56,969 bases of DNA from Thermovorax subterraneus. GTDB lineage: Bacteria > Bacillota > Thermosediminibacteria > Thermosediminibacterales > Thermosediminibacteraceae. Positions 45,642 to 53,996 of the stretch are shown in pieces. A program made the position numbers and the translations under genes. Location: positions 1 through 56,969 of the forward strand of contig JAKIHM010000015.1 of NCBI GenBank assembly GCA_021608145.1. Direction: 5' to 3'. Below the pieces are notes generated by a model. The model made no database searches and was not told the DNA's origin. It saw only the letters and a list, made by a program, of their open reading frames with translations. Numbering within the stretch: position 1 is the first letter of the stretch; every line of letters begins with the position of its first letter.

Positions 45642-46729
45642 AGCACGCACAGATTGCGGTTATAGGTGGGGGACCGGCTGGCCTCATGGCGGCACTGGCT
45701 GCTGCGGAAATGGGAGCCGGTGTGACTTTGATTGACAGAAATTCCAGATTAGGAGGACAGCTCGTAAAGCAGACTCACAAGTTTTTCGGATCGGAGAAAC
45801 AGTATGCTTCGGTGCGCGGAGTAGACATTGCTGAGATTTTATCGGAAAAGATAAAAGAAAACCCGAAAATTGAAGTAATGCTGAATTCGACGGTTGTTGC
45901 CTATTACCCCGATGACGGGGTGCTGGGGATAGAGGTTGAAGAAAAAAAATGGGTTAAGATGAAGGCTGAGAGAATTGTGGTAGCAACGGGTGCGTCGGAA
46001 AAATTCCTGCTTTTTGAAAACAACGACCTTCCCGGAATTTACGGTGCCGGGGCCGTGCAGACCCTGATGAACGAACACGGGGTGCTACCGGGCAAAAACG
46101 TGCTGATGGTTGGAGCAGGCAACATAGGCCTCATCGTGAGTTACCAGCTGATGCAGGCGGGGGTCAACGTAAAGGCGATAATCGATGCCGCGCCTACAAT
46201 AGGGGGTTACTGGGTTCATGCTTCAAAAGTGGCAAGACTCGGAGTGCCCATCCTTACTTCTTATACTGTGAAGGCAGCATATCCCAACAAGATGACAGGA
46301 GCCCTGGAAAGGGCGGTTATATGGAAGTTGGATGAAAATTGGAAGCCGGTACCGGGGACGGAAAAAGTGTTTAATGTGGATGTGATGTGCATAGCGGTGG
46401 GGCTATCGCCTCTGGCAGAGATACTGTGGCAGGCCGGATGCAGGATGAAGTACGTGCCGGAGCTCGGAGGGCATGTGCCCGTGAGGAACGAGAACATGGA
46501 GACAACGGTTCCCGGAATTTACGTGGCCGGCGATGTGGCCGGAGTGGAAGAGGCTTCGAGCGCCATGATGGAGGGAAGGCTGGCAGGCCTTTCTGCTGCT
46601 CAAAGTCTCGGGTATGACGACGGTAGTTGTGAGGAAAAGAAGGCAGAGGTCAAAAGAGAACTTGAAAATCTGCGCTCCGGGCCGGTCGGGGAGAAAATCC
46701 GCAAAGGCCTTTCCAAATTAGCCTCGTAA
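45638..46729 (+). CDS. FAD/NAD-binding oxidoreductase subunit (HcnB/OoxA-like)
   Basis: A 363-residue two-dinucleotide flavoprotein: the FAD loop IAVIGGGPAGLMAALAAAEM, the second loop VLMVGAGNIGLIVSYQLMQ, and PGIYVAGDVAGVEEASSAMM near the end. It corresponds to the middle of sarcosine oxidase alpha and to HcnB/OoxA, which pass electrons from the dehydrogenase subunit to iron-sulfur carriers. It overlaps the 2Fe-2S gene. Confidence 0.9.
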   Translation: MKHAQIAVIGGGPAGLMAALAAAEMGAGVTLIDRNSRLGGQLVKQTHKFFGSEKQYASVRGVDIAEILSEKIKENPKIEVMLNSTVVAYYPDDGVLGIEVEEKKWVKMKAERIVVATGASEKFLLFENNDLPGIYGAGAVQTLMNEHGVLPGKNVLMVGAGNIGLIVSYQLMQAGVNVKAIIDAAPTIGGYWVHASKVARLGVPILTSYTVKAAYPNKMTGALERAVIWKLDENWKPVPGTEKVFNVDVMCIAVGLSPLAEILWQAGCRMKYVPELGGHVPVRNENMETTVPGIYVAGDVAGVEEASSAMMEGRLAGLSAAQSLGYDDGSCEEKKAEVKRELENLRSGPVGEKIRKGLSKLAS

Positions 46730-46744
46730 GGAGTGTGAATTGGT

Positions 46745-47242
46745 ATGCTTGCTACGAACGGAATACCGACGGCAGAGGAATTGGCCCCCAGGATTCCGCC
46801 GGCCGAAAGGCTCAAAAAGGGGCCGGTGGCGGTTATCGAATGTTTCCAAAAAATCCCTTGCAATCCTTGCTATACCGCCTGCAGGGTGGGAGCAATAGAA
46901 AAGTTTGAAGATATAAACGACCTTCCCAGAATCGATTTTGAAAAATGCACCGGGTGCGGCCTTTGCATAAGCAAGTGTCCTGGACTTGCTATATTTGTAG
47001 TCGATGAGACTTATTCGGAAAGTGAAGCCACGGTCTCTATGCCCTTTGAGTTTCTACCGCTTCCGGAAGAAGGCCAGGAGGTGGACTTGCTGGACAGAAG
47101 CGGTGCGGTGGTAGGCAGGGGCAGGGTCGTAAAGGTACGGAAGGGGAAGTATGAAGACAGGACCCCAATCGTTACCGTAACGGTTCCGAAGCATCTTTCC
47201 ATGGTGGTAAGGAATATAAGGGTCGGGGGAGGTAAAAAATGA
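46745..47242 (+). CDS. 4Fe-4S ferredoxin-type electron transfer subunit
   Basis: A 165-residue protein with CNPCYTACRVGAI and the complete motif CTGCGLCISKCPGLAIF, giving one clear and one probable 4Fe-4S cluster. The C-terminal part (residues 95-160) looks like a small beta domain (VDLLDRSGAVVGRGRVVKV). It probably links the flavoprotein subunits to a soluble ferredoxin or quinone. It overlaps the next gene by 4 bases. Confidence 0.88.
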   Translation: MLATNGIPTAEELAPRIPPAERLKKGPVAVIECFQKIPCNPCYTACRVGAIEKFEDINDLPRIDFEKCTGCGLCISKCPGLAIFVVDETYSESEATVSMPFEFLPLPEEGQEVDLLDRSGAVVGRGRVVKVRKGKYEDRTPIVTVTVPKHLSMVVRNIRVGGGKK

Positions 47243-47523
47243 AAAGCAAGACGATTATCTGCCGGTGCGAGGATGTGACGCTTGAGGAAATCGAGGCCCT
47301 TATAGAAAAGGGATATACGTCAATGGAAGAGATAAAAAGGATAACCCGCTGCGGTATGGGCCAGTGCCAGGGCCGGACCTGCCGGACGTTGCTTTTGGCG
47401 GAACTTGCAAAGGCCACGAATAAAAATCCCGCCGAAATCGAGGTTACAACATTCCGGCCTCCTGCCAAAAACATAAAGATGTCGGTGATACTGGAGGGAA
47501 GCGAAAATGAAAAAAACGGCTGA
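47239..47523 (+). CDS. BFD-like 2Fe-2S subunit
   Basis: A 94-residue bacterioferritin-associated-ferredoxin-like protein: IICRCEDVTLEEIEALIEKG and RCGMGQCQGRTCRTLL supply four cysteines (CxC and Cx4C) for a 2Fe-2S cluster. In sarcosine oxidase and HcnB this domain is fused; here it is free-standing. It overlaps the next gene by 17 bases. Confidence 0.88.
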   Translation: MKSKTIICRCEDVTLEEIEALIEKGYTSMEEIKRITRCGMGQCQGRTCRTLLLAELAKATNKNPAEIEVTTFRPPAKNIKMSVILEGSENEKNG

Positions 47524-48652
47524 AATTGTAATTATAGGCGGGGGGATATCAGGCCTTGCCACGGCTTATAACCTCGCGGCCATGGGCATGAAGGATGTGG
47601 TAGTGCTCGAAAAAGATTACCTGATGAGCGGTTCTACCGGACGATGCGGCGCCGGCGTCAGGCAGCAGTGGGGAACGGAGATGAACTGCCGTCTTGCCAA
47701 GGCTTCCTGTGAGATTTTCGAAAACCTAAACGAAATTTTGGACTATGAAGGAGATATCGAATTCAAACAGGGCGGATACCTGCTGATGGCCGTTACGGAA
47801 AAAGAAGTGGAGCAGTTCAAGAAAAACGTTGCCCTTCAAAATAGTTTAGGGATAAATTCGGTGCTCCTCGCCCCTGAAGAGGCAAGGGAGATAGTGCCGG
47901 ACCTCAATATAGAAGGTATTTTGGCGTGTGCTTTCCACCAAAAGGATGGCCACGCCAATCCCTTCCACACTATGATAGCTTATGCACAAGCGGCAAAAAG
48001 GCTCGGCGTGGAGATTTACACCTATACTGAAGCGACCGGGATAATTGTCGAAAACGGAAGGATTAAAGGCGTAAATACCAATAAAGGAGATATTTACACG
48101 GATAAGGTGCTCATCGCTGCCGGTGCCTGGTCGAAAGAAGTGGGCCTTATGGCTGGCGTAGACATACCTGTGAGGCCAGAACGCCACCAGATCCTCGTTA
48201 CAGAGCCCGTGAACCACCGCCTGGGCCCCATGATAATGTCTTTTGCGGGCAATATCTACTGCCAGCAGGAGCCGGGCGGGGAATTCATAATGGGGCACGG
48301 CCCGGCGGAACACGAAACCTACAGCGTGACGTCATCGTGGGACTTTGTGGAAGAGATGTGCAGGAAAGCGGTGAGATTCCTGCCTTACTTGAAAAATGTG
48401 CGAATCGTGCGGCAGTGGTCGGGACTTTATGAAATATCTCCCGATGCCCAGCCCATCCTGGGCAGGGTAGAGCAGGTGGAGGGGCTTTACGTAGCCACCG
48501 GTTTTTCAGGCCACGGATTCATGTTCGGGCCCATAACCGGTGTGCTTATGGCGGAATGCATTTTAGGACTTCCCACGAGTATACCTATCGATAAACTAGA
48601 CCTCGGGAGGTTTGAAAGGGGCGAGCTCATATTCGAACCATCGGTCGTATAA
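47507..48652 (+). CDS. FAD-dependent amino-acid dehydrogenase subunit (DAO family)
   Basis: A 381-residue DAO-family flavoenzyme: EIVIIGGGISGLATAYNLAA, GSTGRCGAGVRQQWGTEMN, and RQWSGLYEISPDAQPILG with GLYVATGFSGHGFMFGPI. It is the substrate-oxidising subunit. The gene order 2Fe-2S, FAD, 4Fe-4S, BFD, DAO resembles dye-linked L-proline dehydrogenase of Thermococcales, hydrogen cyanide synthase and D-hydroxyproline dehydrogenase. Proline or hydroxyproline is a reasonable guess for the substrate, not a demonstrated one. Confidence 0.88.
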   Translation: MKKTAEIVIIGGGISGLATAYNLAAMGMKDVVVLEKDYLMSGSTGRCGAGVRQQWGTEMNCRLAKASCEIFENLNEILDYEGDIEFKQGGYLLMAVTEKEVEQFKKNVALQNSLGINSVLLAPEEAREIVPDLNIEGILACAFHQKDGHANPFHTMIAYAQAAKRLGVEIYTYTEATGIIVENGRIKGVNTNKGDIYTDKVLIAAGAWSKEVGLMAGVDIPVRPERHQILVTEPVNHRLGPMIMSFAGNIYCQQEPGGEFIMGHGPAEHETYSVTSSWDFVEEMCRKAVRFLPYLKNVRIVRQWSGLYEISPDAQPILGRVEQVEGLYVATGFSGHGFMFGPITGVLMAECILGLPTSIPIDKLDLGRFERGELIFEPSVV

Positions 48653-48661
48653 AGTTGCACA

Positions 48662-48690
48662 AATGGGCTATACGGCCCATTTTTTTTATA
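48662..48690 (+). terminator. Terminator of the dehydrogenase operon
   Basis: ATGGGC, a short loop and GCCCAT form a stem followed by a run of eight or more T's. Confidence 0.88.
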
Positions 48691-48752
48691 ATTTTTTTTA
48701 AATAAGGCAAAATAAAAAAATGGATATAATGAAAAATTTATGGTGAAAACTT

Positions 48753-49259
48753 ATGGGCTTGGCTATAATAAAACTATACGATATAGTGTTAAGGTACGGT
48801 TGGATTGCGATTTTTACTGTTTTTGCCTTGGAAGGAACGGGAATGCCGCTGCCCGTACAGGTGGTATTCATAGCTGCGGCCTTTCTCATAAAGACCGGAA
48901 GAATTTCTTTCTGGAAAACGGTAATAATCATGGCTCTAGGGAACCTTTTGGGAAACGTGCTCGCATATTATGCGGGTCGCACGAAAGGAAAACCCTTTTT
49001 CGACAGGTACGGGGGGAAAATTAAGCTTTGGCGGAAAGGCTTTGAAAAGATAAAAGAGTGGTACATCCGCTACGGAGGTCCTTTCATAATCGCAAGCAGG
49101 TTTATTGGGATTCCGCGCACTCCGGCTATATGGGCTTCGGGCGTCGTTGGAATAGATTTTAAAGTTTATGTGATTTACAGTTTTCTTGCGGATTTTTTGT
49201 GGGCATGTTTTTATACCTTTTTGATGTATAAGGGGCTTACCTTATTTCCTCAGATATAA
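48753..49259 (+). CDS. DedA-family membrane protein
   Basis: A 168-residue DedA/SNARE-associated (VTT) protein with four or five hydrophobic stretches: AIFTVFALEGTGMPLPVQVV carries the conserved Glu, GNLLGNVLAYYAGR the glycine motif, and IIASRFIGIPRTPAIWASGV the Arg/Pro motif. DedA proteins help move lipids such as undecaprenyl phosphate and support membrane potential. It is followed directly by the structured non-coding element. Confidence 0.88.
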   Translation: MGLAIIKLYDIVLRYGWIAIFTVFALEGTGMPLPVQVVFIAAAFLIKTGRISFWKTVIIMALGNLLGNVLAYYAGRTKGKPFFDRYGGKIKLWRKGFEKIKEWYIRYGGPFIIASRFIGIPRTPAIWASGVVGIDFKVYVIYSFLADFLWACFYTFLMYKGLTLFPQI

Positions 49260-49270
49260 ATAGAAAGTAA

Positions 49271-49690
49271 GAGCCCGCAGCAACCTACGCTACGGCTATC
49301 AGAGATCTCTACGTAGCCCGCTGCAACCTTTAGGCTGCATGGGACCATTACAAAACCTCTGATAACCTTCGCTCGACCTTCACGAGTACCTTAGAAACCT
49401 TAAGCAATCTCTCGACTGCTTAAGACCTCGAGTCAAACCTCATTAAAAGGTCGTGACCTGCGGAACCCATGAAGATCTTAGCTCGAATGTTATGCATCCT
49501 TTTGGACCCTTGAATGACCCAATCAGGCCATCCAAGAGCCTTATAAGACACATAACACTCTGCCCGCCGGCCGGTACCGGTGTTTGGCACCCGGTACCGA
49601 CCTTTGGCCGACCGCCGCAGGACCTTATCAAAGTCCTGCGGCGATCTTGGCTCGGCTGCTGCGAACCCTTACGTTCTTATTTTTCCCCCT
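49271..49690. ncRNA. Putative large structured non-coding RNA, family unknown
   Basis: About 420 bases without a credible reading frame but rich in nested inverted repeats: GCAGC/GCTGC (49277/49320) enclosing CTACG/CGTAG (49285/49312); TATCAGAG/CTCTGATA (49297/49357); CTTAAGCA/TGCTTAAG (49399/49417); GGTCGTGACC (49449); TGTTATG/CATAACA (49488/49551); GGTACCGGTG/CACCCGGTACC (49573/49588); and a perfect 11-bp CGCCGCAGGAC/GTCCTGCGGCG (49613/49633). ACCT (AGGT on the other strand) recurs about twelve times between helices. The strand is unclear; linkers are purine-rich if read on minus. I could not match it to RNase P, tmRNA, 6S, OLE, T-box or riboswitches I know. Confidence 0.6.
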
Positions 49691-49737
49691 TTGAAAATTA
49701 ATATACATTTTTTAAGAGATTGAGGAGGCATTTTTGA

Positions 49738-51486
49738 ATGTCAATAAATGGAAACGAAAAATTAAAAAGTTATATAGCTTTTGACCCACTCCAATTGGAA
49801 GAATTCAAAAGGAGGACGCTGGGTTTCGGGTCGATCGGAGGAAAGGCTAAGGGATTTTTGTTTTCGAAGCTACTGCTTGAAAAGAAGGAAGATGAAATTT
49901 TAACTAACGTGACAATACCTACTAGCTATTTTATAGCGACTAGTGTATATGAAGACTTTATTGAAAAAAATAAGATTTACAAGATTATAGAGGACACGCC
50001 GGATGAAATTGAGAAAATTCAAAAGGCCATTATGGGTGGGGATTTTCCCGAATACGTGATCGGGTTTCTGAGGAAGATTGTTGCTGAGATGGACTATCCT
50101 CTGGCAATCAGGTCGTCTTCGATGCTGGAGGACAGCGTGAAATACTCTTTTGCAGGCAAATATTTTACTACGTTCATACCAAATAATGGGGGCGAAAAAC
50201 AAAGACTGCACCAGATAACTTTTGCGATAAAACAGGTTTATGCCAGCACGTTTGGGATAAATGCGGTGGTATATAGAAAAAAGCATAACCTACCCGAAGA
50301 AAAGATGGCGGTCATCGTTCAGCAACTTTTTGGAAAACAAAGGGGCGATGGTTTTTACCCGGAAATTGCGGGTGTGGGGTTTTCCCAGAATTACCGGCGC
50401 TTTACGGAGAGGATACGCAAAGAAGATGGGGTCGTTCGGATGGTCTTCGGCCTCGGCACGAGGAGCACGAATAGAGGGTATGCGAGAACCTTCTCGCTGA
50501 CGAATCTGGAATTGAGGCCGGAAGGAAATAATGTCCAGGAGATTGCCAAGTATTCCCAGGAAACTTTTGATATGCTGAACTTGAAGACGGGATATTTGGA
50601 ATCTTACAATATCAATGAGCGGCTCGACCTGATACCGTATCACAGGAACTTTAATAAACTCTGCAGCCTCTATTCTGCCTACGAAAACGTGATAAAGGAT
50701 ATTCCTGCAGTGATATCTTCCCTAGGCCCGGGAGAAAAGCTTATATTCACCTTTGACAGGTTTCCCGCATATAAACCCCGTTTTTTCAAATTGATGAAAT
50801 ATCTTTTTTCAGTGCTCGAGGATGCGATGGGAATTGCAGTGGATGTGGAGTGGGCGTACGAGCCCGAAGATCCGAAGTTTGCCCTGATTCAGGTAAGGCC
50901 CCTTTCGAGCAAGGAAGAATACCGCAAGGTAAGGATTCCGGAAGGAATAAAAAGGGAGGATATTATACTTGCCGGCGACCGAATGCTGACCAACGGTATG
51001 GTGCGGGGGGTAAAATTTCTGGTCTACGTGGACCACGACGAATTTTACGCAAGTCCTGACAAATACGCTATTGCCAGGGAAGTGGGAAGGGTTAACGAGA
51101 GCCTTGCGGGGGAAAAGTATATCCTGGTGGGGCCGGGGCGGTGGGGCTCAAGCAACCCCTTACAGGGCGTTCCTGTAAATTATAACGAAATCTGCAACTG
51201 CGGAGTTCTTGTGGAGGTAGGGATTCAAAGGAAGAATTTAACACCGGAACTTTCTTACGGCACCCACTTTTTCGCCGATCTTGAGCTGGACGGCATTCTG
51301 TACATGCCCGTCTTCGATAACATTAAGACAAATATCATTAATTTCGACTGGTTTAAAAGCGCTCCCAAAAAGGCGACTGGACATAAGGCCGTTTGGATTT
51401 ATGAAGGGAAATTTGATGTTTATCTGGACGGGGATAATATGAAAGGTGTGATAGTCAAAAATGAAGACGGGCTAAAGGAGACATGA
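49738..51486 (+). CDS. PEP/pyruvate-binding (PPDK N-terminal-like) protein
   Basis: A 582-residue protein whose first 400 residues resemble the ATP-grasp nucleotide-binding domain of PEP synthase and pyruvate phosphate dikinase: IGGKAKGFLFSKLL, MDYPLAIRSSSMLEDSVKYS, FAGKYFTTF and VDVEWAYEPEDPKFALIQVR. The phosphohistidine domain and PEP-binding barrel are missing. The last 170 residues (YILVGPGRWGSSNPLQGVPV; LSYGTHFFADLELDGILYMP) form a conserved-looking domain I cannot name. The ATG follows GAGGAGG. The substrate phosphorylated is unknown. Confidence 0.82.
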   Translation: MSINGNEKLKSYIAFDPLQLEEFKRRTLGFGSIGGKAKGFLFSKLLLEKKEDEILTNVTIPTSYFIATSVYEDFIEKNKIYKIIEDTPDEIEKIQKAIMGGDFPEYVIGFLRKIVAEMDYPLAIRSSSMLEDSVKYSFAGKYFTTFIPNNGGEKQRLHQITFAIKQVYASTFGINAVVYRKKHNLPEEKMAVIVQQLFGKQRGDGFYPEIAGVGFSQNYRRFTERIRKEDGVVRMVFGLGTRSTNRGYARTFSLTNLELRPEGNNVQEIAKYSQETFDMLNLKTGYLESYNINERLDLIPYHRNFNKLCSLYSAYENVIKDIPAVISSLGPGEKLIFTFDRFPAYKPRFFKLMKYLFSVLEDAMGIAVDVEWAYEPEDPKFALIQVRPLSSKEEYRKVRIPEGIKREDIILAGDRMLTNGMVRGVKFLVYVDHDEFYASPDKYAIAREVGRVNESLAGEKYILVGPGRWGSSNPLQGVPVNYNEICNCGVLVEVGIQRKNLTPELSYGTHFFADLELDGILYMPVFDNIKTNIINFDWFKSAPKKATGHKAVWIYEGKFDVYLDGDNMKGVIVKNEDGLKET

Positions 51487-51505
51487 GCCTACTTAACCCG
51501 TCTTT
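51464..51505. terminator. Hairpin between the PEP-binding gene and the SLH gene
   Basis: AAGACGGG (inside the last codons) and CCCGTCTT form a perfect 8-bp stem with a loop of about 25 bases. A T-containing tail follows. It sits between convergent genes and probably terminates both weakly. Confidence 0.5.
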
Positions 51506-51513
51506 ACCAATCG

Positions 51514-53691
51514 TCATCTTTCCGCTACTAAGAATCGGACGAGGGCAACAGCTGCCTGGGCTCTGGTAACCACCGCCTGAGGCAGGAAATTGCCCGAGAT
51601 ACCCCTGATAAGCCCAAGACCCATTGCTATTGCCGCATGGCCCCTGTAAGCCGGATTTACTGCCGAGGCGTCTTTTGCCTTTATTATATATATATCGTTA
51701 ATCGAAGCTACCTTCTCAAACCCCATAGCTCTTACTAAAACTGCCGCCATCAATTCCCTAGAAATGGGGCTTTGTTTAGCGACTTCTCCCTTTTTGATCA
51801 ATCCTAGCCTTACAGCGGTTTCGATTATTTTTTCGTCCTGGTCTACGGTTTCCTGCGTTTCACTATTATTTACATATTCGGGCATGGGCTTTGCCATACC
51901 TGTTATTGGGTAGCCGCCCGTAGCTTTAAGCGTCATTTTCAAAAATTCAGTTGCTTTTATTTTTTCATCAGGACCGAATTTATCGCTTTCAGCTTCTATT
52001 ATACCCAGGTCGCAAAGTAGCCTTATCTCCTTTTCCGCCCAGTGGCCTTTTATGTCTATAAATTCGATTTTGGGTTTTTCCTCGATGGTATTTCCCGCAT
52101 AATCTAGGGGCTTCATGTTAAAGGCGTCAAAGGTGTAAGAGCTGAAGGGAGTAATTCTATATACGAGCTTGTAATTGCTTTTTCCCGATTCATAAAACGG
52201 CACGTACGAAAGCTGCAGGCCTATTTTTTCCAAAAAGAGCTTTTCAGCGTCGCCTTCACTTATTATTCCGGCGGGTTCGGGGAAAGAAGCCTCCGTCCAT
52301 CTGGTGTAGTAACTTAAAATCTTGCCGGTTTCAGCGTCAACGGTTACGCTAAAGCCATTGTCCGGGAAGGGTATGTCGTTTACCTGCCTTACATAATTGA
52401 AGCCGAATTCCCTGACTTCTCCGGAAGTCGGTGGTTGGCTTACGGGTTTTTCGAGCTTTACCATGCCGTACTTTTCAGGCTGCACCGTTTTCAAAAATTC
52501 ATCGGCCTTTTTCTGAGCATCTTCCAGGTTTAGGTTCTGCCTGAAATCCTGGGTGTATCTTGAACTGTCGTATATATAAAAACTTAAGAGTTCTGAGCTT
52601 GAAGCGTCAACCTGTGCATTAATGTTGCCGTAGTCTTCGGGCTTATCAGATCTTTTTTCCCAGCTTAAGCTCCACAACCTTCGGCCCGGATTTTCGTAGT
52701 CCTCGTAAAGCGATGCATATTGCTGCACATAGTTCTCGGGAATTTCCACGTATTTTTTTACGATTTCGATAGCTTTTTCCTTTGATATGAGTTTTTTTGC
52801 ATCTTCCAGCTCCTTTTGCTCCTGGGGAGTGAGTTCGGTCAAAGCCTGTTTGTTTACATCACCCGCTCCGGCTTCCCCATAATATGGCGGGTACCTGTAA
52901 TCAGGGCCTCTTTGTATGACCTCGCCTGAGTAAGCATCAACAAAGAAGCTGTGAGGACTTTCTATTTGATAAACCAGCTTTATTTTGGGCTGCCTTTTTT
53001 CATAGTCGAAGTAACGCTTGTAAATCAAATTCAACCCGCATTTTTCGAGGAAAATCTTTTCGGCATCACCTTTTGACAGGATTTTTGCGGGGGAGGGTAG
53101 CTGGCCGAAATACCACTCGAAACTGTAATCTATAACCTGGCCCGTAAAGGCGTCTACCGTTATATAAAAACCATTGTCGACTACCGGAATACCCTCGTGT
53201 ATCCGTTGAAAATAAAAGTAATACTGCCTCGCATAAAGATCGATGAGAGGTCTTACCGGAGGCAACGAATTGGGGCTAAGTACCGTGTTTTTGAACTCCT
53301 CGGGTTGGAGCTTTGTTGCGAACCCTTTAGCGATGTTCTTTGCCTCGTCTTCCGAAAATTTTGGCAAAATTGCGCCTTTTCCAAAGTCACTTCCAGGGTA
53401 TATGGAAAGATGCTTTATGTATCCCCTGTCGGCGTCCACCGTAGCATAAAGGCTCGCGTAAGGCTCTTTAGAAGTGGTCCAATTTAAATACCAGAAAGCG
53501 CCTTCTGGTGTTTCCCTGTAATCCATTGAAAATTTGTCGTATATCCTAGTGTCGAAAAATTTCTTTACGAGTTCTACCGCCTGCTCTCGAGAAATTTTCG
53601 GACTTTCGCCTTCTAATGCGAAAGCAGGAAAGGCCGAGAAAACCAGGAAAAGGATAAACAAAATCATGATAGAACTAATAAATTTTTTCAA
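51514..53691 (-). CDS. SLH-domain surface protein with two YcdB/PepSY-like repeats
   Basis: A 725-residue secreted protein: signal peptide (about 1-25, ending FPAFALEG), two homologous modules (about 30-260 and 295-530) that share SREQAVELVKKFFDTR / SKEKAIEIVKKYVEI and repeated VDAFTGQVIDY / VDAETGKILSY turns as in YcdB/YcdC and PepSY-like proteins, and three SLH repeats (FIDIKGHWAEKEIRLLCDLG, then the 600s, then ASAVNPAYRGHAAIAMGLGL). SLH repeats anchor it to the cell-wall polymer. The start is TTG 53691, with GGAGGG upstream. Such proteins may inhibit proteases at the cell surface. Confidence 0.85.
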   Translation of the reverse strand: MKKFISSIMILFILFLVFSAFPAFALEGESPKISREQAVELVKKFFDTRIYDKFSMDYRETPEGAFWYLNWTTSKEPYASLYATVDADRGYIKHLSIYPGSDFGKGAILPKFSEDEAKNIAKGFATKLQPEEFKNTVLSPNSLPPVRPLIDLYARQYYFYFQRIHEGIPVVDNGFYITVDAFTGQVIDYSFEWYFGQLPSPAKILSKGDAEKIFLEKCGLNLIYKRYFDYEKRQPKIKLVYQIESPHSFFVDAYSGEVIQRGPDYRYPPYYGEAGAGDVNKQALTELTPQEQKELEDAKKLISKEKAIEIVKKYVEIPENYVQQYASLYEDYENPGRRLWSLSWEKRSDKPEDYGNINAQVDASSSELLSFYIYDSSRYTQDFRQNLNLEDAQKKADEFLKTVQPEKYGMVKLEKPVSQPPTSGEVREFGFNYVRQVNDIPFPDNGFSVTVDAETGKILSYYTRWTEASFPEPAGIISEGDAEKLFLEKIGLQLSYVPFYESGKSNYKLVYRITPFSSYTFDAFNMKPLDYAGNTIEEKPKIEFIDIKGHWAEKEIRLLCDLGIIEAESDKFGPDEKIKATEFLKMTLKATGGYPITGMAKPMPEYVNNSETQETVDQDEKIIETAVRLGLIKKGEVAKQSPISRELMAAVLVRAMGFEKVASINDIYIIKAKDASAVNPAYRGHAAIAMGLGLIRGISGNFLPQAVVTRAQAAVALVRFLVAER

Positions 53692-53782
53692 CTTATTATG
53701 TCCCTCCTCGCAAGATATTGGATTGAATTTTCTACCACCCCCTCTAAAATAAATTATACTATTAATTGCTGAAATCTACCAG

Positions 53783-53817
53783 AAATAAAAAAATAACGGG
53801 CCTTTTGGCCCGTTATT
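53783..53817 (-). terminator. Terminator of the Fur-controlled small ORF
   Basis: On minus, AATAACGGGCC, a 4-base loop and GGCCCGTTATT form a perfect 11-bp stem followed by TTTTTATTTCT. The TAA stop of the small ORF lies inside the 5' arm, so ORF and terminator form a compact unit. Confidence 0.92.
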
Positions 53818-53917
53818 CCTGTTCCCAGATGAGTTTGAGGATTTTTTCAACATCTTTTATGGCTTTATTTATTTTATCCACCACCATCTGGTTGTTGGAA
53901 AAAAGAAATTTTAGCAT
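53813..53917 (-). CDS. 34-residue small protein under Fur-type control
   Basis: A small ORF (ATG 53917, TAA 53813) coding MLKFLFSNNQ followed by an amphipathic, Lys/Glu-rich helix (residues about 11-32) and ending LIWEQE. It has a strong AGGAGGGACC ribosome site 7 bases upstream, a consensus promoter with two Fur-box-like palindromes, and its own terminator, which argues it is a real gene. The function is unknown. The same transcript (about 170 bases) could also act as a small regulatory RNA. Confidence 0.72.
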   Translation of the reverse strand: MLKFLFSNNQMVVDKINKAIKDVEKILKLIWEQE

Positions 53918-53933
53918 TTATGGTCCCTCCTAA

Positions 53934-53992
53934 TGAAAATGATATTCAATCTTATCTTGTTACATTATAACATGAAAATGATTTTCAATCAA
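53934..53992 (-). promoter_or_regulatory. Promoter with two Fur-type operators
   Basis: On minus, TTGATT (53987-53992), 17 bp, and TATAAT (53964-53969) form a strong promoter. TGAAAATGATTTTCA (53973-53987) is a perfect 7-1-7 Fur-type palindrome lying in the spacer; TGAAAATGATATTCA (53934-53948) is a second copy with one mismatch, just upstream of the ribosome site. Iron-dependent repression is expected; Zur or another Fur-family member is possible. Confidence 0.85.
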
Positions 53993-53996
53993 GTAG

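Noticed and set aside
49271-49690. Known large RNAs such as RNase P RNA, tmRNA, 6S, OLE or a T-box leader
   Set aside because: None of the conserved core motifs I know for these (for example GAGGAAAGTC, the tmRNA ends, or the T-box TGGNACCGCG) are visible on either strand.
49453-49701. Reading frames of 82 and 62 codons inside the structured element
   Set aside because: Frames have no SD, composition is shaped by palindromes, and both strands give similar frames; a non-coding explanation is better.
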